Part shown: positions 22,459 through 33,819 of the stretch, piece by piece
Layout of the letters: each line of letters opens with the position of its first letter
Position numbering within the stretch: the stretch's first letter is position 1
DNA from: Kitagawia praeruptora
Lineage: Eukaryota; Streptophyta; Magnoliopsida; Apiales; Apiaceae
NCBI GenBank assembly: GCA_037693485.1
Contig: CM075346.1
Coordinates: 14,103,501-14,167,500, forward strand
Reading direction: 5' to 3'
Length of the DNA: 64,000 nt
The notes under the pieces: model-generated
Told to the model about the DNA's origin: nothing
Seen by the model: the letters and a program-made list of their open reading frames with translations, nothing else
Databases searched by the model: none
Made by a program: the position numbers and the translations under genes

Positions 22459-24696
22459 TCACTGATTATTAGTTTTAAGGATCCAGACTTGCTTGGATCC
22501 TTTGGCTTTCTTAAATCTGTTAGCTTTTGCAGCGGAATTCATATTAACAGAGTTTAAGCTAACTTTTTCAGAGTTTACATTTGCAGAGTTTACTTTAACC
22601 CATTTCAGATTTGGTTTGGGTTCATAGTAATTATAATAAATAGCATGATAATCTCTGCAGGTGTAAATAGAATGCCAAGTACTTCCACAGTGTTTGCATA
22701 AAGTCTGTGGTCTAGTTCTCACATAATCACTCTTTACTGCAGTTTTAGAAGGCAAAGAATTAATGTTCTTATTCTTACTGCAGAAACTAGCAAGATGATT
22801 AGTGCTACCACAATTAAAGCATGTTTTTCTAGGAGCTAATGAAGCAAGCATTGGCTTAATTCCTGATGTGATGCCTACTTTTCCATTTTTGTTTTTCTTA
22901 GGCAATCTCTGTTTGTTGACAGACTTTATTTCCTTAAGCTTATGCTTGAGTTGTTTATCTGTCATTAAACCAATGTTAGCCTCTTTAACAAAAGTTTTAG
23001 CATATGACTCTTTAACAGCCTTTTTCTGTGCTTCAGTCTTAGGTCCACCTGTTCCCATGACATTACCCTCAGATGAACAATGTGGTCTAACCTTTACCTG
23101 ATTTTCAAATCTAAGTTCATCTCCTACAGAGTAACCTAGACCTACTGTATCTGACTGAAACACTTTTTGAGTGTCTTTACCAGAGTGTGTCCAAGTTTTA
23201 ATGATGTGTTTAGTATCCTCCAATTCAGATTCTAGTTGCTTATACTTACCTAGCAACTCCTGTTCAATAAACACTGCATCATCTCTCTCTTTTTGAATTT
23301 TATTCATGTTCTCTAGCTGTTCCTCAACAAGTTTATTTCTTTCTTTGAGTTGAGAACACTCAGACTTTATCCTCTCATTTTCTAAAGTCTGATCCCTATA
23401 ACTGATATGCAATGCTTTAAGATAAATTCTCAATTCAGTTATATTATCAGTGTTATAAGCATAGGTAGTTGGAGGTACCTTGAGATCATCATTTTCAGTC
23501 TGAGTAGTAGCCATGAGAGCATAGTTGACTTCCTCATCTGAATCTGAAGTGTCTGCCCAATCTCTGCCTTTGGTGTAGAGTGCCTTTTCAGTTTTACCCT
23601 TCTTGCACTCAGGAGCATAGTGTCCCATCTCCTTACACTTGTAGCATTGAATTTCAGACTTATCTTTCTTACCAGATTTGAAGTCCTTTCCCTCAGATTT
23701 CTTGAAATTCTTCTTGTCAGACTTTGAGTAGTCCCTGGAGAATCTCTTTCCCTTCTTGAAGTTCTTGTATCCCATCTTCTTGAAGGTCTTTACCATCAAA
23801 GCAGCCATTTGCATCATCTCTTCATCATCTTCAGAATCAGATGATCCATCAGTGTTTGAGTCAACATCAGTGTTTGATGACTCATTCTCTGAATGTATGA
23901 CTAAGGCTTTCCCTTTTGCTTTTCTCCTTGATGCCTCCTTCTTTGATGGTTTCTCCTCAACCTTAAGAGCAACAGACTTTGACTTTCTACTAGATCTTTT
24001 GTTTCTCTGCTCCAATTCCAATTCATGAGTTTTGAGCAGCCCATAAATTTCATCAATCTCTGTTTCACCAAGTTCATAATTATCTCTTATAGTGGTTGTT
24101 TTCACATCCCACTTTTCAGGTAGAGAAAGAAGAAACTTGAGATTTGAGTCTTCTAAATCATACTCTTTGTTAACCAATGACAAATCATTGAGCAGTTTAC
24201 AGAATCTGTCAAATGTTTCTGTCATGGTTTCTTCAGACTTTGCCTCAAAGTGCTCATACTCCTGAGTGAGTATGTTTCTTCTGTTTTTCTTGATTGCAGG
24301 AGTTCCTTGACACCTAACCTCAAGTGCATCCCATATTTCCTTTGCAGTTGTGCAGTTAATCACTTTATTAGACATAACATTGTCTAATGCACTGTGAAGT
24401 AAATGTCTCACTTTTGCATCCTTTGCAATAGATGAAAGATCCTCAGCAGTTAGATCTTTCTTTTCCTTTGGAATGACCTTTGATTCCTCACCAGCAGCAG
24501 CAGCAGATAATTTTGTTGGTTTGTGAGGTCCTTCATATATTCTATCAAGGTATTCTGGATCTGTAGCCTCCAGAAACATGGTCATTTTCACCTTCCAAAT
24601 TGCATACTCTGATGGCCTAAGTATAGGAACCCTTATTGTCTCATACCTACTAACAGTAGTAGGGGCTTTCTCAGATGGTGGAGGTATCTCTGCCAT
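22459..24696 (-). CDS. A gag, 745 aa, with three CCHC knuckles
   Basis: Begins MAEIPPP, 48 nt inside the primer-binding site. Residues about 15-220 form the copia gag domain (YAIWKVKMTMFLEATDPEYLDRI, then AKEIWDALE). An acidic Ser/Asp patch follows near 270-295. Knuckle 1 is CYKCKEMGHYAPEC (residue about 351). A coiled coil spans about 415-500. Knuckles 2 and 3 are CFNCGSTNHLASFC (about 626) and CKHCGSTWHSIYTC (about 666). The C-terminus ends KQVWILKTNNQ, text that normally leads into protease, then a TGA. Just past the stop lies CTAAT...TTTGTGATTGCAG, which looks like a branch point and 3' splice site. Confidence 0.92.
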   Translation of the reverse strand: MAEIPPPSEKAPTTVSRYETIRVPILRPSEYAIWKVKMTMFLEATDPEYLDRIYEGPHKPTKLSAAAAGEESKVIPKEKKDLTAEDLSSIAKDAKVRHLLHSALDNVMSNKVINCTTAKEIWDALEVRCQGTPAIKKNRRNILTQEYEHFEAKSEETMTETFDRFCKLLNDLSLVNKEYDLEDSNLKFLLSLPEKWDVKTTTIRDNYELGETEIDEIYGLLKTHELELEQRNKRSSRKSKSVALKVEEKPSKKEASRRKAKGKALVIHSENESSNTDVDSNTDGSSDSEDDEEMMQMAALMVKTFKKMGYKNFKKGKRFSRDYSKSDKKNFKKSEGKDFKSGKKDKSEIQCYKCKEMGHYAPECKKGKTEKALYTKGRDWADTSDSDEEVNYALMATTQTENDDLKVPPTTYAYNTDNITELRIYLKALHISYRDQTLENERIKSECSQLKERNKLVEEQLENMNKIQKERDDAVFIEQELLGKYKQLESELEDTKHIIKTWTHSGKDTQKVFQSDTVGLGYSVGDELRFENQVKVRPHCSSEGNVMGTGGPKTEAQKKAVKESYAKTFVKEANIGLMTDKQLKHKLKEIKSVNKQRLPKKNKNGKVGITSGIKPMLASLAPRKTCFNCGSTNHLASFCSKNKNINSLPSKTAVKSDYVRTRPQTLCKHCGSTWHSIYTCRDYHAIYYNYYEPKPNLKWVKVNSANVNSEKVSLNSVNMNSAAKANRFKKAKGSKQVWILKTNNQ

Positions 24697-24744
24697 TGAT
24701 TACTCTTGTGTTTGGATCTTTAACTGTAATAAAGTAACAGATTA

Positions 24745-24757
24745 GGCTCTGATACCA
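24745..24757 (-). other. A primer-binding site (initiator tRNA-Met type)
   Basis: TGGTATCAGAGCC on the minus strand, 2 nt from the 5' LTR; the classic plant copia site complementary to initiator tRNA-Met. Confidence 0.95.
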
Positions 24758-24759
24758 CT

Positions 24760-25274
24760 TGTTAGGTCGAATACACAATAAGCAATCAAATACTGTATGA
24801 GTAACTTAACAAGAACACACTGTTTAACAATTAAAAATTGTTTGGAATTAATAATTCCTCTCTCAGTGATGTAAATATCACAGAGAGCTGCTTAGGTTAC
24901 AATCAATGAATTTCTCAATGTTCGATTACCCTTCTAGGGTTAACCTAACTGTATTTATAGAACATACAGCTTCGTACAATCAGTAACTGATTCACCTAAA
25001 ATCAAGCTATACAATTGATATCAATCACGATTGCTTCAGTCTTCCAAGTCAACTCAATCTCTTTGACAGCTTTCCAATCTTCAAAGATATTGCTTCCATA
25101 TTTATCTTGAATCAATCTTTAAACACTGTTGACTCTTCAGACAATACCGCTACAGAGTTTAACAACCTCTGTTGCGCTTCTAGTCAGTGTTTAACTAAAC
25201 TCTGACTGCTTCCAGCTAAACTCTGTTTTCTGACTTTAGCTTCCAAACACTGTTTCCATTAATCATTTCTAGCA
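24760..25274 (-). repeat. A 5' LTR
   Basis: 515 bp, about 3 differences from 1241-1755. TATA-like TATAAATA lies on the minus strand at 24952-24959. Flanked outside by target duplication TTGAC (25275-25279). Confidence 0.95.
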
Positions 25275-26257
25275 TTGACAATTGTACCTTTGCCTTTGTC
25301 ACTCTTCTTCTCCTCCTTCTTTTGAAAAGGTCCTTTGCTAAATCTTCTCCTATTGAATCTTCCTTTCTTGAAAGCTTTAGCAAACATAGCAAAGAGTTCA
25401 TGCATCTCAGATTCAGAATCATTATTGTTAGAGTCCATATCAGTAGTCTCTGACTCAGAACTTTCTTTGCTTTTCTTCTTCCTTGAGTTCTTTACAGCAA
25501 TCTCTTCATGCTGTTCTTCAGGAAGCTTCTTTAATTCAGATTGAGCAGTAAGTGCAATAGTCTTCATCTTTCCTTCACTCCTGCTCTTCTTCTGCTGCTT
25601 GTCAAGTTCATAAGCTCTTAGTTTTCCATACACTGCCTCTAATGATATTTCATCCAGATCATTAGCTTCCTCAATCGCAGATATCTTCTCATTGTAGAAA
25701 TCAGGCAAAGCTTTCATGAACTTTGTATTCATATCCTCCAAGTCATAATATTTACCATGCATGGCCATCTCATTGATGAGTTTTGTAAACCTATCAAAAT
25801 TATCAGTAAGTGACTTACCAGACTTGGATTCAAAGTACTCATACTGTTGTATAAGTAGTGTCCTCATATTCTTCCTGACAGGCTTAGTTCCTTCACAGTG
25901 AACCTTAAGATTGTCCCATATATCCTTAGCAGTTTTACAAGAGAGAACATAGTTAGTGAGAACAGAATCAAGACTGTTGAATAATATGTTTCTCACTTCA
26001 GCATCTTTAAGAATATTCTCCTTGTCCTTATCTGACCATTCAGATTTTGGCTTCTCTGCTGTATGTTCTGGAACAACCACACCATCAACAGTTGCTTGTC
26101 CAACGACCTTTATTGGAACAAAAGGTCCATCTTTGATTTTGTCAAGATAATCAGGATCTGTTGCTTCCAGATGATGCAATATATTTACTTCCCATAGAGT
26201 GTATTCGTTTCTCTTGAGCATAGGAATCTTAGTATTCCCATCCTTGTAACCAGACAT
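25275..26257 (-). pseudogene. B gag, N-terminal half, cut by element A
   Basis: Starts MSGYKDGN. The copia gag domain is clear (YTLWEVNILHHLEATDPDYLDKI, then AKDIWDNLK), followed by a Lys/Ser region and an acidic Asp/Asn/Glu patch. After 327 codons plus 2 nt it meets the A insertion and continues in frame at 1235 with a CCHC knuckle. This half has no stop of its own. It is a relative of the A gag but not the same family. Confidence 0.88.
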
Positions 26258-26292
26258 GATTGCAGATCTTTATGATTATTTGAAATCAACCT

Positions 26293-26304
26293 GCTCTGAT
26301 ACCA
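26293..26304 (-). other. B primer-binding site (initiator tRNA-Met type)
   Basis: TGGTATCAGAGC on the minus strand, 2 nt from the B LTR edge at 26307. Confidence 0.92.
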
Positions 26305-26306
26305 AT

Positions 26307-26771
26307 TGTTAACTCGAATAACTTGTAGAAGGGGGGGTTGAATACAAGTTATATAATCGTGTCTGATTTTTGCTTGATTATATGAACAAGAATAAACGAA
26401 TGAATCAAACTCTGTTTGTATTAATAAGATCAAATACAAACTCTACCAAAGGTGTACAATACCTTTAGCAGCTGCTGACAATACAAATCTCTCTATTTGT
26501 TTCGAACTTTCGAATACAAACCTTATACAGAGCTACGCACACGAACTTATGACTCACACTTGTTCGACTGCGACACTTTTTACAATGATATAGAGAGAGT
26601 ATTTATAATGCTACCTATCAACTAATAACAGAAAGATAATCTATATATGACAATGTTCTACCGTCCAGTTGATAGTTTCCATCAATAGAAAATTCTTTCC
26701 TTTATGAAATCTTCTTGCTTGTTCTTTAAACAACGATCCTGTTTTATAGCACTTGCCAGTTTCTGTAGCAT
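26307..26771 (-). repeat. B 5' LTR, U5-side piece
   Basis: Begins TGTTAACTCG on the plus strand and is interrupted at 26771 by element C. The rest is 37127-37393; with one AGCAT removed the LTR is about 727 bp. TATA-like TATAAATA lies on the minus strand at 26600-26607. A hairpin beside the primer-binding site is listed separately. Confidence 0.88.
26318..26352 (-). other. B U5 hairpin
   Basis: Arms ATAACTTGTA (26318-26327) and TACAAGTTAT (26343-26352) are exact complements around a 15-nt loop GAAGGGGGGGTTGAA. F has the same loop with a different but still paired stem. Confidence 0.7.
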
Positions 26772-28304
26772 TGATAGAGTATATTTTATATATTTTATAG
26801 GATTTTATTCCCACATTTACGGTGCTTTTACGAATAATCGTGTCGATTTAATTAGTTTTATTTGAGTTTGTTGCAGGAAATAAATAAATGCCAAGACGGA
26901 AGGAATCAAGCATTATTTAAAGATTTTATGTGATTTTTAGCTCGAAGGATTTATTTTGTGAATTTACGAGAAGAAAGGATGAAATTTCGGTTCGTTTCTA
27001 AGCATTTTTGAAGCAGAATTTTATGATCAACAGGAGCCACATGGCGCAGTAGCGCGGGATACAGCGCTGTGGCGCAAGGACGAGTCTGGTGCGCAGAGAA
27101 AAAAAAATATAAAACAGAATAGGACAGAAACACATTGGCGCTGTAGCTTTGATTTTGGCGTTGTGGCGCGATATCTCCTCTGTCCAGTGCGCGGATGCAT
27201 GCATGAGCCTCCAACTGCCTCCAAATCTACTGTGCTTGCTTGCCACTTCTCCAGCGCGTGAGCAACAGAATTAAAAAGCTGGACCCACAACACATGCGTA
27301 CTGACCTGTGCAGGAATTGGAGGAAAACTAGAATTCGTTTTATTCATTATTTTGTCACCTATTTTGTTTGAATTAATTATTATTCCAGCTGGGCTCTATT
27401 TAATTGTAACAATTATTTAGCCTTGTAACAATATATATACTCATCTAGGTTATGAATTGAGGGATCGAAAATTTTATTATACACACAACTTTGTAAACAC
27501 TTTCTTCTGGAGATTTTTGGGAGAATATTTATTTTCTTTGAAGATCAAGATTAAAGGTTTTTCTTCTATTCTTATAATTATGTGTTCAATTATTAATTCT
27601 TGTTTTATTAATTCAATCATGAGTGAGTAGATAATTAATCTAGGGTTAAATAGAACCCTAGTTATGATTGATGTGTGAATTTCCTAATTCCCCCAATTTG
27701 ATTGTTTAATTGCTCTTGCTTATTGAATTGTTTTAATTAGCAATTACAAATCAGACGTGATTATGTGTATTGTTTGAACCAATATCTAATTATCAACGAG
27801 AGTTGGATTTAGGTGGTTGTGATTTATCCAGTAAGAACATGAAATTCTCCATGAGAATAGGTAGAATGGATTGTTAGGAATTTAGGGTGCTGTGATTAAT
27901 GTCTCTAAATTACATGATACCATGAGAATAGGATTGATTGTATTTTAAGAGAAGCCATTAATACTCGAGAGAGGTTATTGGTATTTATAGGGCGCATCTT
28001 TCCTGTTGAGCAGCGTACGATTAATTGGGGCGGGAATTCAAAATTGCATTAATTCATGCTAGTGGGGACACTTAATTCTGGATGTTTTTAATATTTGATT
28101 TAATATAAACACAATTCGTTTTAGTATAAGTTTAGTTTAACAAATTCTCAATATTTATTGTGTTACTTGCTTAGCCGAATTAAATCATAAAAAACTAGTG
28201 ATTGATACGTTTGTCTCTATGGGATCGACTCTGACTTACCCTACTACATTGTTAGAAGGATTAGTTAGATATTAATATTTGATAGGCACGCGACGGCCTT
28301 GTCA
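26772..28304 (+). repeat. C 5' LTR
   Basis: 1533 bp, begins TGATAGAG, ends CTTGTCA. A GC-rich zone at about 27040-27200 repeats GGCGC words. TATA-like TATATATA lies near 27432-27440. ORFs of about 100 codons on the minus strand here occur in both LTRs and are chance frames. Confidence 0.95.
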
Positions 28305-28310
28305 AATTTT

Positions 28311-28328
28311 TGGCGCCGTTGCCGGGGA
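28311..28328 (+). other. C primer-binding site (tRNA-Asp)
   Basis: TGGCGCCGTTGCCGGGGA, 6 nt after the LTR, complementary to the 3' end of plant tRNA-Asp. The leader continues to the gag ATG at 28442. Confidence 0.9.
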
Positions 28329-28441
28329 CAAAGCAGTGTTAGATTAGTTAATTTTGAATTGATTTAGCTAAGTTGTTTAGTTATGTTGTTTCGGCTATTA
28401 TTCCCTTGTTAATTGATCATCGTTTCTAGTTCTCTTGTTGC

Positions 28442-31400
28442 ATGCACACTCGAAGTTCAGGTACTGAAAACTTAATCGATATTGATCTTGAAATTGAAGC
28501 TACAGCAAAAAAGCAAGCGGGAAAGCGAAGGAAAAATAAGGATAAGGAAGTTATGGGTGATACAACAGCTAAAGCTCTCAGGGAGCATGGTATGCCAGAT
28601 GCTACAGGCGTACTCTCCAGCATTGTCAGACCAACAGTCACAGCTACACACTTTGAACTCAAGCCTCAGTTCATCCAATTCATCTCCAATGATTCTTTCG
28701 CAGGATTGTCCACTGAAAATCCTGTTGATCATCTTGAGAGTTTTCTTGAAAAGTGTGATACAATAAAGCTGACCAATGTTAGTGATGATGCTATAAAGCT
28801 GCGCTTATTTCCATTCTCTCTTCGAGATACAGCAAAGGATTGGTTGAAAGATGAAGGACCAAACACATTCACTACTTGGGATAGTCTTGCGAAGGCTTTT
28901 CTACTAAAATTCTTCAGTCAGAAGAAGACTTCTAAGCTCCGGAATGAGATCTCTAATTTCCATCAAGATGATGACGAGTCACTTCATGATGCTTGGAGAA
29001 AATTTAAGCGACTTCAGAGACAATGCCCTCACCATGGAATTCCTGACTGGTTGTTGATCCAAACATTCTATAATGGGTTGACACAAGAGTTCTGGAACTT
29101 TGTTGATGCTTCTTCTGGTGGTTCTATTATGAAGAAGAGTACTGAGGATGCTAAAGCTTTGTTAGACGAAATAGCGTCTAATGATAATTATCCATACAGT
29201 GATCGAAATCATCCTAAGAAAGGTGGTAAGTATGATGTTGATGCTCTAACCATGTTGAATACTACTATGCAGGCTATGGTCAAAAAGATTGAGCAATTGG
29301 ATGCCAGAAGTTCTTCATCTACTGTTGCTTCATGCGAGATATGTGGTGTTGTTGGACACACCAAACTTGCTTGTCAATACAATCCTTCTGGAATGGCTGT
29401 TGAACAGGCTAATGCTCTTTACAATCAGAATCAGAGGCCGCAGTATAATCCTTACTCCAACACGTACAATCCAGGTTGGAGAGATCATCCAAATTTCTCC
29501 TACAGGAACAATCAGGGTCAAGGACAATCTTCACAAAATAATTTTTCTCAGCCTCCTGGTTTTCAACAGGCTCAGCCGCAGAAATCTAACTTGGAAAGTC
29601 TTATGGAAGGATTTATCTCTACTCAATCGAAGAAGAATGAGCACTTCGATTCAAGCATCAATGAGATAAAGGCTCATAACAAAATGATGGAAAACACGAT
29701 CACTCAAATTTCTCAACAGTTGAGCCAATTTAATAAGTCTTCAGGCCAACTTCCTGGTCAAACTGAGCAACCACCAAGGGGCCATATCAATGCTATAACT
29801 TTGAGAAGTGGTAAAGAATTGAACCAACCGGAATTGAACGTGAGCAAAAATGTTGTGAATGCTAAGGAAGGTGAAGAGGAGATTGCAACTGAGAAACCGG
29901 TAGAACCAGAGGTCGTGGAAAAAGAAAAGAAAGAATCAGAAGTTGTTCCTCTTAAACCATACGTGCCACCAGTTCCTTTCCCACAAAGGTTGGCACAAGC
30001 AAAGCTAGAGAAGAAGTATGGTAAATTTCTGGAAATCTTGCAGAAGCTACATATCAATATTCCATTCATGGATGCTATCACTGAGATGCCATCTTATGCA
30101 AAGTTCTTGAAAGATATTTTGTCAAGGAAAAGAAAAATTGAAGAAAGCTCTACCATCTCATTAACGGCAGAGTGCAGTGCCATCTTGCAGAATGATCTTC
30201 CAAAGAAATTAGCGGATCCAGGTAGCTATTCTATTCCTGTTCAGCTTGGGGATGTCGAAATTAAAAGGGCTTTGTGTGATCTTGGAGCAAGTGTCAGTTT
30301 GATGCCGCTATCAATTTGTGAAAAACTTCAGATGGGTGAATTGAAACCCACACGCATCTCTCTACAACTGGCAGACAGAAGTGTTAAATTTCCGCTTGGG
30401 ATTCTTGAAGATGTGCCCCTTAAGGTAGGAAAGTTTTATATTCCATGTGATTTTGTTGTCATGGAAATGGAAGAAGATGCAAATATTCCTATCATTCTTG
30501 GGAGGCCTTTCTTAGCAACAGCTGGAGCTATCATTGACATGAAAAATGGAAGAATTTCTTTTGAGGTAGGCGAGGAGAAGATGGAATTCAAGCTGCAAAG
30601 TACAATGGGACATCCTTCTACGGATGAGTCTGTAAACAGGGTGGATGCACTAGAGGAAGTGATCGACATGAAAGCTAAAATTCTTTTATCTGAGGATCCA
30701 CTTCAAGCTGTTCTCGAGGGTAACATTGATGAAGAAAATGGAGAGTGTCAGGGTTACGAGAAGCTTTTGGATGCAGCACCAACATATCAGCATGAACATT
30801 CTAATGTGCTACAGCATGAGGAAGTTAAGGAGAGTTCCACGCCTCCTAAGGTAGAACTGAAACCACTACCTGCATCTTTGAAATATGTGTTTATGGGCCC
30901 TAATGAATCATATCCTATTATTGTTAATTCTGAGCTTAATGACATTCAAATTGAGCAATTGCTCACTGTCCTAAAGAAATACAAAAATGTTATTTGGTAT
31001 TCTATTGATGATATCAAGGGCATTAATCCATCATTCTGCATGCATAAGATTATTCTGGAAGATGAGCAAGCTTCTTCTATTGAGCCTCAACGGAGACTCA
31101 ATCCTAATATGATGGAGGTGGTCAAAAAGGAGGTTTTAAAACTTCTTGATGCAGGTATAATCTATCCTATCTCTGACAGCAAGTGGGTTAGTCCTGTGCA
31201 TGTTGTTCCAAAGAAAGGAGGAATGACCGTGGTGAAGAACGATAAGGGTGAGTTGATTTCTACGAGAACTGTTACAGGGTGGCGCATGTGCATTGATTAT
31301 CGGAAATTGAATAAGGCCACAAAGAAAGATCATTTTCCTCTCCCTTTTATTGATCAAATGCTTGAAAGGTTGGCGAAACATTCTTACTTCTGCTTCTTAG

Positions 31401-33756
31401 ATGGATATTCAGGTTTTTTCCAGATTCCTATCCATCCGAATGATCAAGAAAAGACAACTTTTACATGTCCCTATGGTACATTTGCATACCGCAGAATGCC
31501 GTTTGGTCTATGTTGTGCTCCTCCCACCTTTCAGCGATGTATGATGGCAATTTTCTCAGATTTTATTGAAGACATTATAGAGGTTTTTATGGATGACTTC
31601 TCAGTTGGTGGAACTTCTTTTGCCATATGCTTACGTAACTTGGAGAAGGTGCTTCATAGATGTCAAGAAGTTAATCTCATTCTCAATTGGGAAAAGTGCC
31701 ACTTTATGGTACAAGAGGGAGTTGTTCTAGGTCATGTTGTTTCGAAGAGAGGTATTGAAGTTGATAAAGCCAAGGTCGAGGTTGTTGAGCGCTTACCACC
31801 CCTACTTCAGTCAAGGGGATAAGAAGTTTTCTTGGTCATGCGGGATTCTATCGCCGTTTCATAAAAGATTTTTCGAAGATTGCTCGACCTCTTACCGAGC
31901 TCTTGGGTAAGGAGGTACCTTTTGTGTTCACTGATGCTTGTGTTGAGGCTTTTGAAACGTTAAAGAAAGCTCTTGTTTCTGCTCCAATTATACAACCACT
32001 GGATTGGAGTCTACCATTTGAGATCATGTGTGATGCTAGTGATCAAGCTATTGGTGCAGTCCTAGGCCAAAGGAAAGATGGAAAGCTTCATGCTATTTAC
32101 TATACAAGAAAGACCTTGGATGGGGCTCAGATTAATTATGCAACAACGGAGAAAGAATTGCTAGCAGTGGTGTATTCTATGGAAAAATTTCGATCCTATC
32201 TCGTTGGTTCGAAAGTTATTGTTCACACGGATCATGCAGCTTTGAGATACTTGATGAGTAAGAAGGATGCTAAACCTCGTCTGATTCGTTGGATTTTGCT
32301 CCTTCAAGAATTTGACTTAGAGATAAAAGACAAGAAAGGGGCTGAGAACGTGGTTGCTGATCATCTTTCACGCCTTACTCTTGATACGGATGATGGTAAA
32401 TCTACTCCGATTGATGATTCTTTTCCTGATGATCATCTACTTTCTCTTGCAAGTCTAGAGGTTCCTTGGTATGTTGACATAGCTAATTTCTTAGCTAGTG
32501 GAACTGTTCCTCATGGTTACTCATCGCAGCAGAAGAAGAAATTTTTCTATGATGTGAGGAAGCACTTTTGGGATGATCCGTTTCTCTATAAATCTTGTGC
32601 AGATGGAGTAATTAGAAGATGTGTTCCGTATAATGAGATTGCTTCTATAATCTCACATTGTCACGATTTGCCAAGTGGTGGTCATGCAAGTACTACGAAA
32701 ACTGCTGCAAAGATTCTTCAGTGCGGTTTTTATTGGCCAACTCTTTTTAAAGATGTCCACCAATATGTTCATTCTTGTGATCGTTGTCAAAGAACTGGAA
32801 ATATTTCAAGACGCAATGAGATGCCTCTCAATGGCATTCTTGAAGTGGAGCTTTTTGATGTTTGGGGAGTAGATTTCATGGGACCATTCCCTCCATCTTT
32901 TAAGAACAGGTATATCTTGGTAGCGGTGGATTACGTCTCGAAATGGGTTGAAGCCATTGCATCTCCAACTAATGATGCTCGTGTTGTGAGCAAGTTCTTC
33001 AAGAAGACGATTTTTCCTAGATTTGGAGTGCCAAGAATTTTAATTAGTGATGGAGGAAAGCATTTTCTCGAAAATCGTTTTGAAGCAATATTGAAGAAAT
33101 ATGGAGTTTATCATAAGGTGGGACTTTCTTATCATCCCCAAACCAGTGGTCAGGTGGAGATCTCTAACCGTGAAATAAAGAATATCTTGGAGAAGACAGT
33201 CGCAAAATCAAGGAAGGATTGGTCTATGAAGCTTGATGATGCACTTTGGGCTTATAGAACTGCGTTTAAGACACCTATTGGGACAACTCCGTATAGATTG
33301 GTTTATGGAAAAGCATGTCATCTTCCCATGGAGTTGGAGCACCGTGCATTTTGGGCTATCAAAGGTCTAAATTTTGATATGTTAGCAGCGGGTGAGAAGA
33401 GACTTCTACAACTTAATGAGCTAGATGAGCTTCGTTTTGAGGCTTATGAAAGTTCTAAGCTTTACAAGGAGAAAACAAAGAAGTGGCATGACAAAGGGCT
33501 GTTACGAAGAGAATTCAAGGAAGGGGAGTTAGTTCTTCTGTTCAATTCGAGGTTAAGACTTTTTCCCGAAAAACTTCGTTCTAGGTGGTCGGGTCCGTTC
33601 AAGGTACGCAAGGTTTTTCCTTATGGTGCAGTTGAATTGATGAATAGCCATGGAGAGTCATTCAAGGTGAATGGGCAAAGAGTAAAACATTACAGAGCTG
33701 GTGAACCAATTAACGAGGAGGTGGATATTCTGTTGTCTTCTCCTTCTGCTGAATGA
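28442..33756 (+). pseudogene. C gag-pol, Athila-type, one frameshift near 31800
   Basis: The first frame (28442-31822, 1126 codons) holds gag (CPHHGIPDW), a full CCHC knuckle CEICGVVGHTKLAC (29332-29373), protease LCDLGASVSLMP and RT with TGWRMCIDYRKLN and FMDDFSVGG. Near 31797-31805 a run of C appears one base short compared with E, and the frame ends at SRG. The text resumes in the next frame from about 31805 and stays open to 33756 (annotated from 31903). It carries RNase H ([25 protein letters not shown]), the integrase zinc region (CDRCQRTG) and core ([31 protein letters not shown]). All domains are present. The single indel may be real decay or a sequencing error. Confidence 0.93.
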
Positions 33757-33774
33757 TTGATGAGTCGGTGTCGG

Positions 33775-33819
33775 GCTAACGACGTTAAACAAATGCGCTA
33801 CTTGGGAGGCAACCCATGG
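33775..33819 (+). ncRNA. Conserved Athila post-pol block (copy in C)
   Basis: Begins 18 nt after the pol stop: GCTAACGACGTTAAACAAAT, then GCGCTACTTGGGAGGCAACC and CATGG. The TGGG/CCCA stem has a 6-nt loop. Same block as in D and E. Confidence 0.5.

Larger units (their letters stand above)
1241..25274 (-). mobile_element. Element A: full-length Ty1/copia SIRE-type retrotransposon with element E inside
   Basis: Two 515-bp LTRs (1241-1755 and 24760-25274) begin TGTTAG and end CTAACA or CTAGCA. They flank gag, pol and a 1218-codon third ORF, all on the minus strand. A 5-bp target duplication TTGAC lies at 1236-1240 and 25275-25279. Without E and its duplication the element is about 12.5 kb, a normal size for Sireviruses. 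The LTRs differ at about 3 of 515 positions by hand count, so the insertion is young. The host sequence is the gag of element B. Order on the minus strand: 5' LTR, primer-binding site, gag, pol (split by E), spacer, env-position ORF, polypurine tract, 3' LTR. Confidence 0.95.

Noticed and set aside
24745..24757. tRNA-like sequence
   Set aside because: It is the complement of only the 3' end of initiator tRNA-Met, at the place expected for a primer-binding site; there is no cloverleaf.
27027..27347. 106-codon minus-strand ORF, repeated at 35849-36169
   Set aside because: It lies in both LTRs of C and spans the GC-rich zone; chance frame.
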